DNA of 64,000 nt, taken from Rhexocercosporidium sp. MPI-PUGE-AT-0058. Taxonomy: Eukaryota > Ascomycota > Leotiomycetes > Helotiales. The stretch is taken from positions 62,001 through 126,000 of the forward strand of contig JAGTJL010000020.1 of NCBI GenBank assembly GCA_020746875.1. The letters run 5' to 3'. Below are positions 35,851-47,977 of this stretch, one piece after another (position 1 is the stretch's first letter; the number at the start of each line of letters is the position of its first letter). Under the pieces are notes generated by a model. That model was given only the letters and a program-made list of their open reading frames with translations. It ran no database searches and was not told where the DNA came from. The position numbers were made by a program, and so were the translations under genes.

Positions 35851-36670
35851 ATGTCCATCCAAATCCCCTTCCACACCTTCCCCCCTTCGGCTCCCCCACT
35901 CTTACCGTCCGCAAACACAACCTCTTTCTGCCTCTCCCCTCCCGCCTCCCACGCCACAGACATATGGCGCAAACCCACCAACAACATCAGCAACCCCGAC
36001 ATAGCAATCTCGACCTTCAACGCGCCTATTATCTACAAGTCCATCCCGCTCAGCAAATTCAAGCGGTGCAGGGTCACGTTCACGGCGACGTATGAGATTT
36101 TGTATGATCAGGGGGGTTTGGTGTTTGTGCTACCTTCCGAGGACCAGGGCGCCGGGGTTGAAGGGATCGAGAAGACGAGTAAATGGGTCAAGACAGGCGT
36201 GGAGTTCGTAGAGGGTCGGGCGTGGGTTAGTACGGTTGGTTGCGATCGGTGGGCGGACTGGAGTCTGACGGATGCGGGGATTGTGGATGTGCCAGGGGAT
36301 GAGAAGAGGAAGACCGTTACGCTTGAGATGGAGAGGAATAGGGTGGAGGGCACGTTCTGGATTTATGTTATTGGGGGCGATGGGAAGAGGATTCCGCTGA
36401 GGGAGAATACGTAAGTCTACCATACTGTTTTTTTGGTCACTCTCGACATGATTATCTGGAAGTTTCGGTCTCTCTTTCTTTGGATTCTCAACTCAACTCC
36501 CTCAACTAACATCTTCCAGATGGATCCTAAGTCCCGAAGGTAACGGAGGCTCACCCGATCGCGAAGCATGGGTTGGAGTCTTCGCTGCTACGCCAATTAT
36601 GGAGGGAAGAGATAAGGATGGTGCACTGAGCGTTGAGTTTAAGGATTGGGAGTTGGAGCTCGAGGATTGA
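35851..36670 (+). CDS. DUF1349 (concanavalin-like beta-sandwich) protein
   Basis: Two exons, 35851-36410 and 36520-36670, encode 236 residues. The family marks are YDQGGLVFVLPSED, KWVKTGVEFVEGRAWVSTVG and DRWADWSL, followed by FWIYVIGGDGKRIPLRE and, after the intron, the AWVGVFAATP strand. DUF1349 proteins adopt a concanavalin-A-like jelly-roll related to the C-terminal domain of beta-xylosidases; the biochemical role is not known. No signal peptide is seen, so a cytosolic location is likely. The intron splits a Thr codon and joins RENT to WILSPEGNGG. The full family length is present. Confidence 0.85.
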
Positions 36671-37216
36671 GTGGGCAGGAAGAGAAATAAATTAATATAG
36701 GAACGGAGGGGAGGTGGTATTGTAGGACCGTGAAGTGTGAGGGGTTTGAGTTTGGGTTTGGGTCGAGATGATGGATGGAGGGGGATGGAGGTGGATGGGA
36801 TGAGCAAGTAGCTGATTGATTTGAGGCATTTGAAGGTTGCTCGAAGAGGTGTGTATTCAGTCAAGAAATTATATTGCCGTCTCAATTTTCAGTCGTGAAA
36901 GTATTATTTCGGCCCTTGTGCGGCAGAACAAGACCAAAAACCCGAGGAAAACTTAAGTAAGAAAGATGGGGAGTGGAACTCCATCCTTCTGTTGAAAACG
37001 AAAACGCCCCCCGTATATCCATCTTGTGTCTTTCAAGAATATCTTGCGGTGTTTTTTTCACTCTTTTCTGCTTTTCTCAGTTCGTCCACTCATTACCAGG
37101 GCCAGTCAAAATGCGTAGTTCCAAACATGAAAATGAACATAAAAATTCAACCCAGAAACACCCTAGACCCCCTTCAAAGATAATGACAGCTCGATCCAAT
37201 ATCTCTGACGCCTACC
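36671..37216. other. Convergent intergenic region
   Basis: About 550 bp between two convergent stop codons, forming the 3' flanks of the DUF1349 gene and of the homeobox/C2H2 regulator. No gene seen. Confidence 0.6.
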
Positions 37217-40200
37217 TCACAACAAAATCTCGTTACTCTCCCCCAAATCATCCAACGCCATCTCAAAACCGGCCATTCCACTGCCAGAAACAGCAGTCGT
37301 GGTCCTAGGCGGCGAGATACCCAACCCCATACTTCTACTTCCACTTCCACTAGCACCAGCTGCTGGAACGCCAAAGCCAGATCGAGCAGCCATCTTGGCA
37401 CTTGCTCGGCGTCTTAAGGGAGAAGCTGTTGCGGCATGAACGCGGTAGAGTTCTGCATAATCGATAGCTGGGCCGTCGCCCTTGCTGCGGGGCATTTGCG
37501 TCGAGGTTTGTACTTGTGGGTGTGCTTGAGGGTGTGCTTGTGGTTGAGATGGAGATTGGGATTGGCTCTGAGTGTGCGGCATGAGGAACTCTGGACTCTC
37601 TCCACTTGAGCCGGAATTCGAATTCGAGTGTGCACTCGACGCTAAACCCGACTCAGTAAAGTCCATGGTACTCAAATCCATACCGCTCAATTCATGATCG
37701 AACTCCGCAAGGAGGGAATCGTCAATTAGCGCCAATGGCAGCTGATCTCCAATGTGTCCAATACAATCTGGTGTTATGTCGTGCAGAGCCTTGAACTTCA
37801 TCAATAGCTCCACATCATCAGCAGCTGTTTTCTCCATACCGAGGATCTCCCTCGATTTAGCCTTCAACTCATCGTCAGAAGGCAAATGTCCAGCCGCTAG
37901 CTCCGCGCGTAGGAAGTCGCTGAGTTTACTCTCGAGATCTCTCGAGCAGAAGACTTGTCCTGGTTTCTGCCAGCGCTGCGTGAGGCCCTTGACGAATTTC
38001 TGAGCCGTCGTCGCTTTGATGTTGTAGGTCTTGTGATCGATTGTGACAGGGACATCGGAGGTGAATTTCTCCGGCGAGGGGGTGACTTGTGGCATGAGGA
38101 ATGGAGGGGAGAAGCCTGTTCCGCCGTCGGCGATTCGCCATGATGGGTGAGAGATGGGGAGACCAGGGCCGAGTGAGGGGGAGGCGAGGCCGACGTCACG
38201 TTTGAATCGGATGAGCCATTCTGCGTTATCTGCGGCGGTTTGGTTCCATGGGTCGTCGTCGTCATAGATTACCCAGCGGGCTTGATTTTGGATTTCTGCG
38301 TCGGATGGGAGCTGGTGTTGTGTTAGAAGTTGTCTTCAGGGTGGGGGGAAGGGGCTTACATGTTGATTTGGGTTGTTAGGTGACATGCATGTTGTCACGA
38401 AACGAGACAATTCACGCACCAATCTTCCATAACAGTTTGCGTCGTTGAGGAAGTACTTGAGCGGTTGTGTTGGGTTCGTGTTGGTCGATGGCTGATTCTG
38501 AATAAGTGTATGTAGTGGTAAGTTCGGCGTGGTTGTCGATGTTCTACTGGTGGGCGATGGGAGGGTCATCCCCATACTCCCTAGATCCCAGTGAAGAGTC
38601 TTTGGAGATGGCTGAGAACCCTCGCTCGCTTCAACTAGAGTGGGCATGTTGAGCCCTTCAGCGCCAAAATCTTCGATTGTGACTAGACCTGCCTGTTGCT
38701 TAAACTGGTGAAGGATAGAAGGATCATCCATGGCAGTCTGGTTCCAGGCATCGTCATTCTTGAAAACGATCATCCGTGCTTGGTTCTGGAGCTCCGTATC
38801 GCTGGGGTAGGTTCCGAGGGCAATCTGGAGACGAACCCAATCCTTCAACTCGTGAACCAATCTGACGTGGTTATGGATACTGTAGTCGATACTCTTGTCA
38901 TCTAAGGATCGAATCTTCTCTGACAACATCTCGGAGCTTCTGGGAAGACCAGAGCGTCTCCTAAATGCCCTCAGCCAGCAGGAGGAGGAATTGGCCAAGT
39001 ACTTGAACCATGCCAGTGCAGGTTTGCATTTGAAGTTAGATTGGTGCTCGTTTTCTTCTAGGATTCTGCAGCATTCCGCTTGGAGCTCGCTGTCCGTGGG
39101 CGTTAGGCCTAATGCTTGTCTTCTCTCGACGAAGGACATTAAAGCTCGCTGCTTCATGCAGGTAGAGAGAGCGAATTGGGCACATTCCGGGGCGACTTGA
39201 GCGTTTACCAGCTCCACCCCTTTGATGCACGAGTAATTTGGCGAACCTGGTCGCTCTGGCCTCTCTTCTTCTGTAGTGCCAGAAAGAAGAATGAGATCAC
39301 GGAACCAAGACCCCTCGGGATGTTTCTTGTTAAAGGCAACATCGTCAGCTTTACGAACGATCCTGCGAGCTTCAACCAAGAGATCCGCATCTGTAGGCAC
39401 AGCGTCCTTCATGACAGCATCGTGCACGTATTCCACCAAGCCAATTTTGACGAGATCTTCGAGTGTCTTCTCATCGGTGGCTGTCTCTTTCGAAGCTTCG
39501 AATGGATTCATACTATTCCGTTCATCGTGAATAAGGTCTGCAAAGTTAGCCTACCATCAACAAGAAAGAGAGGGGGGAGGCGCATACAAGGCGGCATTCC
39601 ATTCTCAATGATATCCAAAACCTGGGGTTCGAAACCCCAGTCACCCTTCCAATCAGCCATAGATTTACCACCTTTGAAATGTTCCGCAAGATGATCAACT
39701 CTGATTGTCCAGGAATCCATCACGATCCCACAGAAACCGCAGCGGGAACGAATCTCAGGAGTAGCTACTTTCCAGGTCTCCATGGAGAAGGACTGGAATT
39801 TGACATCGTGGACTAGGTTGAGATGCTGTCGGAGGTGGTCTTTCCTGTAGAATGTTCGCTCTTCCAGTGACCGCTCAGCGCAGCTGGAGTGATTGTGCAT
39901 TTCAGCGTGATCTAGTGGGGGATTAGGGAGGCCGCAGTAGACGCAGCGATTGTGGCCGTAGTCTGCACAGTACTGAGTTGGTCCATCGGGCGAGCATACC
40001 CAGCGTTCCAGAGAGAGATGGAGCGATTTCTCATGCCTCTGCCAGTCATGTTTGGTTTTGAAAGTTTCCGTGCAGAATGTACACTGGAAAGCACGGGGAG
40101 GTCCAGACACAGGGTTGACTGCGACGGGTTTTGGTGCTTGACGACGACGGCGACGACGACCTCTGTTACCGAATGACCCAAAGGATCCGTAGGAGCCTCG

Positions 40201-41541
40201 GGACTTGTGAGAGAATGCAGAAGCGAATGAGCCACCACTGGAGTGAGAAGTGCCCAAACTGCTAGTGGAAGACACATTGCATAGCGAACGATTGGATCCA
40301 TCGTCCGTCTGTCCATAGCTGAGCGATGGACTAGCGAGACCAGATGAGTAGGTAGACGAAGTGACGGCTTTAGCAATAGCAGTCACTGAAGCAGGTTCGT
40401 TTTCGGGGGGAGAGTTTTTCCATCTTTCAAGGGGATTCATATTTTCCAACGCTGGAGTCGCCCGTCTGGGGATATCCATGGCGTTGGAATAGTTATTCAC
40501 GCTGGGGGATGTAGAGCGTGGTGCCCTGACTTTACCCCTTCGGCGAGCATTAGCCAGCCAGTTGGTGATTTGGGTCTTGTTGAGTCCGGTTTGGCGTCTG
40601 AGGCTCTCCTTCTCCTCTTCGGTAGGATAGGGATGAGCATGGTGAGTTGACAACCAGCCTCGAAGGATCCTAATCGACTCCCTAGAGAACCTAGCACCAA
40701 CTTTAGGAGCCGTCTCACTAAATTCTGCATTGATGTTCTCATCGGACGATTTGAGAGAGACCAAGTTGCCTGTTGATCCCGACCTGCTGTTTGGGAGCGA
40801 ACTGTGACATTGAAGACTATGAGTCTGTGGGTTCAATTCCATGAGGTCCCCTAATTCCCAAGCTGACAGGAAGTCTCTCGGTCGGGCTTTGCATTCACAA
40901 GAAAAGGAGATACAGTTCATGCAGGAACCAATGTGAGTTCCCTCTCTGATGACCTTGCATTCCAAACCCCGTTGAAAGCAATGCTCGCAGGCTTCTGGTA
41001 CAGAGTCTTCATTATCGTTCACCGTCTTAGGAACACAGAAGTGGCCACCACGGACATTCTTGAGTGAGGCTTCTGGATGTGTTAAACTGCATGAGTGATC
41101 TAAAGCGACGCAGCTTGTACATGAGCCCTTCCGTAGACCTTCCTTGATGACCTTGCAGTGAAGTCTCATGCGCTGGCAATAGGAGCATGAGCGGACGGGT
41201 ACATCCATGCCGTCGATCCACCTGGGGAAATCCATGAAATCGGCTGGTCCCATCATCGCGGTATCCTGCATGGCAGTTTCAGGGAGAGCATTGACGTGAA
41301 GTGGGAGCTGGTCTTCTGGGGAGGAGAAGTGCTGGAGACATGTAAAGTGGTTCTCGTCGTCTGTCTGTGTGGCAAAGGCTAGATCGATATCGTATGGGCC
41401 AGCTGCCATGGCCAGATGGCTGAAATCCATGGCATTAGCATCGTTAGGGTTGGCATCGAGGTCGATGTCCAATGGGAGCTGGTGAGCAGCATCGTCGAAA
41501 TTGAAGAATTCGTCCATGGTCTCCTCGTCGATGGTTGTCAT
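37217..41541 (-). CDS. Composite transcription factor: two Cys6 clusters, homeobox, C2H2 fingers, five C-terminal repeats
   Basis: Three exons (41541-39588, 39537-38360, 38311-37217; introns 50 and 48 bp) encode 1408 residues. After an acidic N-terminus, residues 119-151 and 185-217 are two Cys-rich units with identical spacing C-x2-C-x6-C-x11-C-x2-C-x6-C, close to fungal Zn(II)2Cys6. Residues 284-337 are a TALE/KN-type homeobox ending TQITNWLANARRRGK (Trp-Leu for the usual Trp-Phe). A GRRRRRR basic patch (about 461) precedes C2H2 fingers: a canonical one at 487-509 (FQCTFCTETFKTKHDWQRH) and degenerate ones at 533-578 and 601-621. The second half carries five copies of a ~60-residue repeat built on PSDxEL...AR.I...W, then a Ser/Gln/Pro tail. 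Homeobox plus C2H2 regulators are known in this group and act in development; the specific role here is inferred. Intron 1 restores GMPPYLIHDERN exactly. The start ATG is the first after upstream stops. Confidence 0.88.
37775..39454 (-). repeat. Five protein-level repeats in the composite factor
   Basis: Approximate unit positions are 39454-39293, 39181-38996, 38872-38687, 38431-38180 (across intron 2) and 37954-37775. Cores are VPTDADLLVEARRIV, TPTDSELQAECCRIL, YPSDTELQNQARMIV, LPSDAEIQNQARWVI and LPSDDELKAKSREIL. Units 1 and 4 are followed by a Trp-Phe or Trp-Leu, and 3 and 4 share WNQTA. The units have diverged strongly, so the duplication is old. Confidence 0.75.
40531..40692 (-). other. 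Homeobox (KN/TALE type) segment
   Basis: Residues 284-337 of the composite factor. Helix 3 reads KTQITNWLANARRR. The atypical Trp-Leu in place of Trp-Phe is seen in KN-type fungal homeodomains. Confidence 0.8.
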
Positions 41542-44500
41542 CTAGAGGGCGCCGGGCCGAACGTACTCCAACGCCGTGCACTGGCCTGTAGGTACGGATA
41601 GAGATAGAACGAGGGGGTGGATGAGGACGGTATCAGATCAAGTGAAAGGCGTGGATGAGATGAGACGAGACGAGACGAGATGTAGACGAAAAGTATAATA
41701 ATCAACAAGACAAGACAGATCTGGATCGAGAAGACAGGGAGATGCAGATGGTATATGGTAGTCAGAGGAACGAACGGTGTACGGAGTATATTGAATAAAA
41801 AGAGTGTCTGTCCTCCTGCTCGTTCCTACTATGTGCATCCATCCATCCAATTGCACTTGCACTTGCACTTGCACGATGTCCAGTCATCCAACCCTGTCCT
41901 GGCATTTCTGCCTGGGGCCCGCACTTGTCAAAGATCTTGACTTGCACGCCCTTCCACATCCCGCTTGGGAGGTAGCGTGCAGATTGTCCCACCACCAGAT
42001 GCCACCAAGTGTTCTCATATAATTCTCCGATTGGATGCTACGAGGGAATCCTCACTTCACACTGCTTGGCTTCTTGGCAAGCGAACACGCGAATGGCTTC
42101 CACCGCCTTCTCAAAAGTCCTTCACTGCCCTCCACCATAAAATACCCCACATGGCCCTCGCATCCACTCCGAGTCCCGAGTCCCGACTCCCGGCCAAACC
42201 TGATCTCAAACGGGATGTCCATTCGATAGACAAACACGGAGCATCTCCACCACTAAAGTCTAGATGGAGAGTATTCCGGGGTCACCAGAGATATAAGAGT
42301 CTTGGTCTTCCCCGCTATTCAGGTACTTCGTACTTTTGAGATGCATGAGCGAGCGAGCGAGAGAGAGATATGTGGAGGTCGAGGCTGCCGGCTGGAGAGA
42401 ATTGAAGCCGATGCTGACCGTGTCTGCTGCCGATATCGCTGCACCAGGAGTCTTGGGTGCGCTCGAAGGCTTCCAGGTTTGTATATGTGGTTTGTCAGCC
42501 GTCAAAGACTGAGAGATGTTCTATTTTTCATGCAGTGCAATACGGTAGGTAATTCATTCCGAACTGATCAGATCAACAATACTATATCAACCCGCTGGTG
42601 ATCCGCGGAGATGGCTCAGAATCAGCACACAGGCGGATTTGAATCGTTTTGCATATGCATGCAAGTACGCAGAGGATGGCCAGGCTTGTTGTCAATTGGT
42701 CCCTGAATTACTTGCGCGTGTGGCGTGGAAGGAGGGTTGTGGGTGAGCATGACGTCGGAGTTGATGTCGACGCAGGAGATCGAGTGATCATCCGTTTGGA
42801 CCTATTCGAGGATGCATTTCCTCTGACATTCTCATCTGATCAATGATTGTCCTGTATTTAAGCCATCTAGGCTGCCCGTCTGCATGTCTGTCTATCTTCA
42901 CACTTCGTCGGAACCCCGTTGCAAGTTGGCGAATTGCTAGTCGGTGTCAGTTCAAAAGGGGTCGGCTAGACTATCCGAAAAGGACATCAGAATCCCATAC
43001 CAGACAGGAGGGAGGGCAAGGCTGAACCGCGCCGAGTGGCTGCATATTTATTCTCGAAGCTGCTTATCATTTCTTTACTTCTGGCTTCTGATTACCCATT
43101 TCTTATTTTATCTTCTGTCTACTATTGCTGCGCTTCAACACCTCGATTCTCCCTTCCGTTAGCTGTATGTCAGTTTAGTCATCGTCAACCGAGGCGTTGA
43201 TTGTTGAGCGAAGCAAAGACAAAACAAACCTCTCTTTTAGCAACCAGTAGGACAGACAAAGACGGTCCAAAAATTACTCCTGTTTCTCATTCTCATAGTA
43301 AGGTCGAAGTATTCTCCACATCTCAGTTTAGTGCTCAGCAGTAAGAGATTTCCAACGACCTGGTTGCCACGTTAAGCTTCCACAGAACAGTCGGAGGTAC
43401 ATTCAAGCGACATACTCACCTCGTCAGTTCTCCCCAGTCACTTTCCCATCCATCATCTCTCCACACATTTCGTTTTTCTCATGTCCCCAATCCGGAAGAG
43501 CAAGTACTACCAGCTGTGTTCAGGCTCGTGCAAAGAGATAATCACCCAACGTAGACTCCGGCCCCCATCCATCCTACTTCCCCTCAAACTCCTCAATCCT
43601 AGCCTACTCCAGCATCACCACACCGCACCACACCACCGGACCACAACCACTCAGCCTCCACGGCAGTGGCTCCCAGAGGGCCAGCGGAGCGTCACATTCC
43701 TTACAGGCGTCTTCACAGATCCCTCCACAGGGTACCTTCCTTACCCCTCCGAAGGAAACTGTGAGTTACTCTACTTGGTGAATGCAGGTATAAACAAGTC
43801 CGGCATATCTTCCTTTGCCATGGATATAGGTGGTGAGTGAGTTAGTGAGTGAGTGGCGCTCTGCTGGTCCTCCGGAGGCCACTGCCGTGGAGGCAGGCCG
43901 TGCAGAGATGTGTGTGTCTTTGTCGAGGAGGTCTTCTGTCTGGGTAGGTGCTACGACTACGATCTCATTCGAGTTACCTAGCAGAATGAGTACTGAGAGG
44001 GGTGGATGTAGCTGTTCGTTTGGTTTTCGTTGCCACATTTAACACCAGGATACAGTTCTAGATCAAGCTATTTCTTTTATTGGTATTGGAATTCGAATTT
44101 TATATGAAGTTGTGTATGTCTGCTAGGAGTACATGCTAGATACAGTGCAGTGCAATGCAGCCCAATCCAGATAAAGCTAAGAACAAGATATGATATTTCC
44201 CGTTTCCCGTTCCCATGTTTGTAAATGAGACCAAGCAAATGCCAAAAGGGATATTCGCATTCAAAGCAAGATAATTCAATGCGGTTCTTCTCTCCATGTC
44301 AATTCCGTCCTCATACCTCCTGTTTCCTCCAAGCCGTTCCTTCCATTCCTGATCCTTCCAGTCCGAGTTCCTTGTTCCGTCCAATTAATGCCGTGCAGTA
44401 TGTCCGTATCCCCCTTCCAGCCAGTCCGTTTCCCATCATCATTATCCGTAACCGTACCAGTATCTGTTCCATATCCCATCAAGCCATATGTCCTCAATTC

Positions 44501-44546
44501 CACATTACCCCGTCAATATCAAAGCTTCTCGAATTCATTCAAACTC
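41542..44546. other. Long intergenic region, promoter of the composite factor
   Basis: 3 kb without a supported gene, typical of the long upstream regions of developmental regulators. It contains a TTGCAC hexamer repeat (41851-41880), an ATCC repeat just before it, and GAGCGAGCGAGCGAGAGAGAG at about 42346-42367. A short open frame at 43481-43840 has no recognisable feature. Confidence 0.55.
41851..41880 (+). repeat. TTGCAC hexanucleotide microsatellite, 5 copies
   Basis: Five perfect tandem copies of TTGCAC, 310 bp upstream of the composite factor start codon on the opposite strand, so probably in its 5' leader or promoter. Confidence 0.9.
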
Positions 44547-45188
44547 TCACCTCCTCCCACTAGCCTTTCTCCCCCCAACAGCCCCTCCATACGACCCCGG
44601 ATCAACAGTCCTATACCCACTGTCCCTCCTCTCCGTCTCAGCACTAACCCTCGTACTCTTCTTCCTCCTCGGCGGACTATGCTCCTCAATCACAACGACC
44701 TCATCACTGCCCACCAGACTCCTACTCCTCTCCCTCCTCGTCTCCCTACTCTCCTCCACAATAACCCTCTCGACCCTCTCCGAGCGACTCGGCTCTCTCA
44801 CAATCCTCACTGGACTCGGCGCGCGTCTCACCTCGACCGTCTCGCTCGCCCGTCGCGACCGCGTCGAGCCATGGTGGCTCTTCCTCCTATCGCGGATGAC
44901 GATGCTTTCTGTGTATGAGGAGCGCGAAGACGCGGTTCCGAATTGCATGCAGGTGTATATCAGCCAGAGGATGAGGAGGAAGCCGCCGACGGAGCCGAGG
45001 ACGATGCCGACTACTGTTCCTGGGGCTGGGCCGCTGTTGATGCTGCCGTAGGTGGTAGGAACTATTCCGGCCGTGGATTGGCGGACGGTGAGGAGTGTGC
45101 GTTTCGTTATTGATTGTATTGAGGTGGAGAGGGATGTTGTAAGTGATGAGGAGGGAGAGCGTGGGAAGAGGGGTGGCATTGGAGCCAT
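44547..45188 (-). CDS. Single-pass membrane protein with Arg/Ser-rich cytosolic tail
   Basis: A single exon of 213 residues. A Ser/Thr-rich N-terminus and PTTYGSINSGPAPG lead into one hydrophobic helix with small-residue start (TVVGIVLGSVGGFLLILWLI), then a long tail rich in Arg, Ser and Glu (SRRASETVEVRRAPSPVRIV). This arrangement recurs in a family of fungal proteins of unknown function in which the same GxVxGIVLGSVxGFLLxLWLIY helix is conserved; recognition is from memory. Two Met codons stand at residues 1 and 4. No signal peptide precedes the helix, so it should serve as signal anchor. High Arg/Ser tail content suggests phosphorylation, which is inference. Confidence 0.7.
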   Translation of the reverse strand: MAPMPPLFPRSPSSSLTTSLSTSIQSITKRTLLTVRQSTAGIVPTTYGSINSGPAPGTVVGIVLGSVGGFLLILWLIYTCMQFGTASSRSSYTESIVIRDRRKSHHGSTRSRRASETVEVRRAPSPVRIVREPSRSERVERVIVEESRETRRERSRSLVGSDEVVVIEEHSPPRRKKSTRVSAETERRDSGYRTVDPGSYGGAVGGRKASGRR

Positions 45189-47977
45189 TGAGAACGGCGG
45201 GGGCGCAAGAGCGCCGGAAAGTTATTTCGAGGTTCGCAGATATCAATCAAGCCGCAGAAAATTCTGGGTGTTGGGAGCTGTGATGCAATTGATGCGCCGA
45301 GATGTTCTCGTCGAGTGTTGATGTGTTTACCTCCTTCTGTTTCCCTGGACTTAGACTGGGCAGGCTGCGCAGCCTGGGATGATCAACGAGGGGATTCGAG
45401 CGGATCGCAGGCCCGAGCTTGAAACAGTGATGTAAGGTCAGGTAGATGTCGCACTTTCTGCGGGGTTCTCCTCCAATGCGTATGCGTATACGTGGGAAGA
45501 TATTTGTACAGTATCGCAGACAGAGGTTAAAAGGAATTGAAGATCCTGGAACGAGTGACGAGAAGGATAGAAGGTTGGAGTGGAAGATGGCGTGGTGGTT
45601 GCAAGCGTGTAGGCAGAAGGGAGGAAGGAAGGAGCGACTGGAAACTAGGCAGAGTTGGACTTGTTGGACGGGCGCATCTGTCTATGGCATGTCCAAGGCT
45701 GCGGAAGCTGCAGTGCACAAGCCTTGATTCTGCAGCACAACAACACCCGCAATAACTTGCATGCAAGGGTTTGAAGAATAAGGAACCAAAGAGTGGAATT
45801 TCAAGATGTAATGATCTCAGGCACTTGAAGATCCAGGTGGGGGAAGCAGATAACCTCTGGAGAATCCCCCTCACTAACACAATTGAGGGGGCTGGGAACA
45901 AGTCGTAATTTGTAGTGTAAGCTTCGGCAACGGCGTTGAAGCTTTTCTTGTCTTGCCTTGCCCTCTCTCTGTGCTTTGTTGATTATTACGGGAGGCTGGG
46001 AGCGAGCGAAACCAGTGAAGCTTACGGAGGACAGGCGCTGGCCTGGAAACCACGGTCGAGGTCGAGCTCGACCGAGCTCGACCACATGAAAATCAATCCT
46101 GTATCCGTCCGTCATGTCCGATACGTGAGAGGTGAGTTATAATTGGGTTGTGTTATGAACCGTTGCAGGGATTACTTGGTGACCTTCTGGACCGAGGGGA
46201 CGATGACGGTATCTTGCAGGTACCCGAGAAAGGTGATGTGATGTATTGTGCCAAGATTCGTGTCTTTGTCACTTGTCTATTAAGCATCGCCTGTGGATTT
46301 GGAACTGAAACTATTCCGACTTTTAGTTCGAGTTTGTGTTGCTCCTCTGTTCCACGTGCTCTCCTTTGTGTCCATCCTCCCAGTGCTATCTCCGACCGTT
46401 GCTCATGGCAGTCCTTAGATTGTGTGCTATCCTCAAACGTAATCGATGCCGAGATATGCTTAACAAACCACTTGATGGGGGAGCTTTCTTCTTCGTCTTG
46501 CAACTCCTCATTACACACTTTCACCTCGCTCGACTTGGGGTCTTTCTACGCCGGATCCAGTTGTCCAAGCCACATCATTCAACTGGCATTGCTTGAGGAA
46601 GTCTCTCACACACTCTGCATTCATGTCCTATCTCTCGAGTCTTAATCACGAACTTGACTGTGGGTAGTCTCATGAGTTAACTTGCCCGGCCCTTGCGCCT
46701 TTCAGACATCCCACGGTTGGAAATTCAACATGTGAAGGTTCGACACTGCGAGGAGTTGATATCTGTTGTTAAATCGGACCCGAATTCTCACTATTATATC
46801 GGAAGTTTTGGGTCATCGCAGGAGTGGGGGCTTTCTCTCTATCCTGCCCTGCCAAGTGCCATCCATCAGTTCCCTTTGACTATTTCTGGCGCCGAACTTC
46901 TGAGGATGGTTGTCTGTCTGGAGCTCAACCTCGACAAGAGAACTGTTGATCACAAGAGTGTGGTCCAGAAAAGATAGAGGGAAAAGTAATATCTGGTCTT
47001 TGATTCATCATCAGGACTTGCATATCGAGAGCTGGATAACGTCCAGTGAACATGTGCTCTCAAGCCAAGCGTGCCAATTGCTTGTGGCGGAAAAAAATGC
47101 CACTATCACCAAAGTCTAGAAATCGTGAACATGGGGCCACCAGAACCCCGGGATGAAGGAGTTGATGAAAATGCATCAAGTAGCAAAGAAAATATGACGA
47201 AACGAACGGTCAAGAGGATATCCGAAATATGTTTGCCATCTCGAAAATGCCTTTTCAAATGTTGAAAATGAAAAGAGGAACAAGAGCAGGAAGAAACAGT
47301 AACACATGAAAAGAGGGGCAATTGTCTCGGTATCAAATTGGTGTTTGTCCCGTTCCCTTGCTCAGCCACCATACAGTGCGACGATAGGTGTGCCAGACGA
47401 CACATCTCAACTCTCGCAATACTTCAATGCTCTCTCCTTTATTTCTTCCTTTTGAAGCAATAAAAATCAACTTAGCCTTCTATTTGAAGTGCCAAACTCT
47501 CAAAGTTTGGGAGAGTTTTTGCAAGAACAAAAATACCAAAGTCAAAAAAGGCAAAACGTCAGCCAACTAAACCCGGACCCGGACCCGGATCGTCGGGAAC
47601 ACCAACGCTCACGGCATCTCTCGCTCGCATCTCGAACATCGCTAGCACGAACCATAACGACTACAGTCATCAAGTGGCTTCGCCTGACTTCGCCTTCCTT
47701 CGTCTTGCCGTCATTGCTTGCGACAACATATTTCCACCTTCACCCTCCTTCGAACCGTTGAGCTTTCCTTCTTCACTTTATACGGAATTTCCTTTGATCA
47801 AGCTACGCCTTTCTAATACGATACCAAAACCAACAAACGCCAGTGCAACCAGCAAGCCTCAACGAGAGATCTGTACAAAGGATCCTCAACACCGCCACCA
47901 CCTCGGAACACCACAACTCCTCAACAGAGTCAACCACATCCCCATCAATCTAAACACACAACCTCACAATCCTTGAA
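45189..47977. other. Intergenic
   Basis: 2.8 kb with only short open frames, none with a recognisable domain. A GAGCTCGACC-rich imperfect palindrome lies at 46054-46083. The right end includes the CAAC-rich leader of the CYSTM-type gene. Confidence 0.5.
46054..46083. repeat. GTCGAGCTCGAC-rich imperfect palindrome
   Basis: The segment begins GGTCGAGGTCGAGCTCGACC and repeats GAGCTCGACC, so it can pair with itself. The centre GTCGAGCTCGAC is a perfect 12-bp palindrome. Confidence 0.7.

Noticed and set aside
43481..43840. Open frame with His/Pro/Thr-rich content
   Set aside because: Low-complexity CA-rich DNA explains the frame; no splice partner or conserved motif.
44887..45246. Minus-strand frame overlapping the single-pass membrane protein
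   Set aside because: Arg/His-rich out-of-frame shadow of the gene at 44547-45188.
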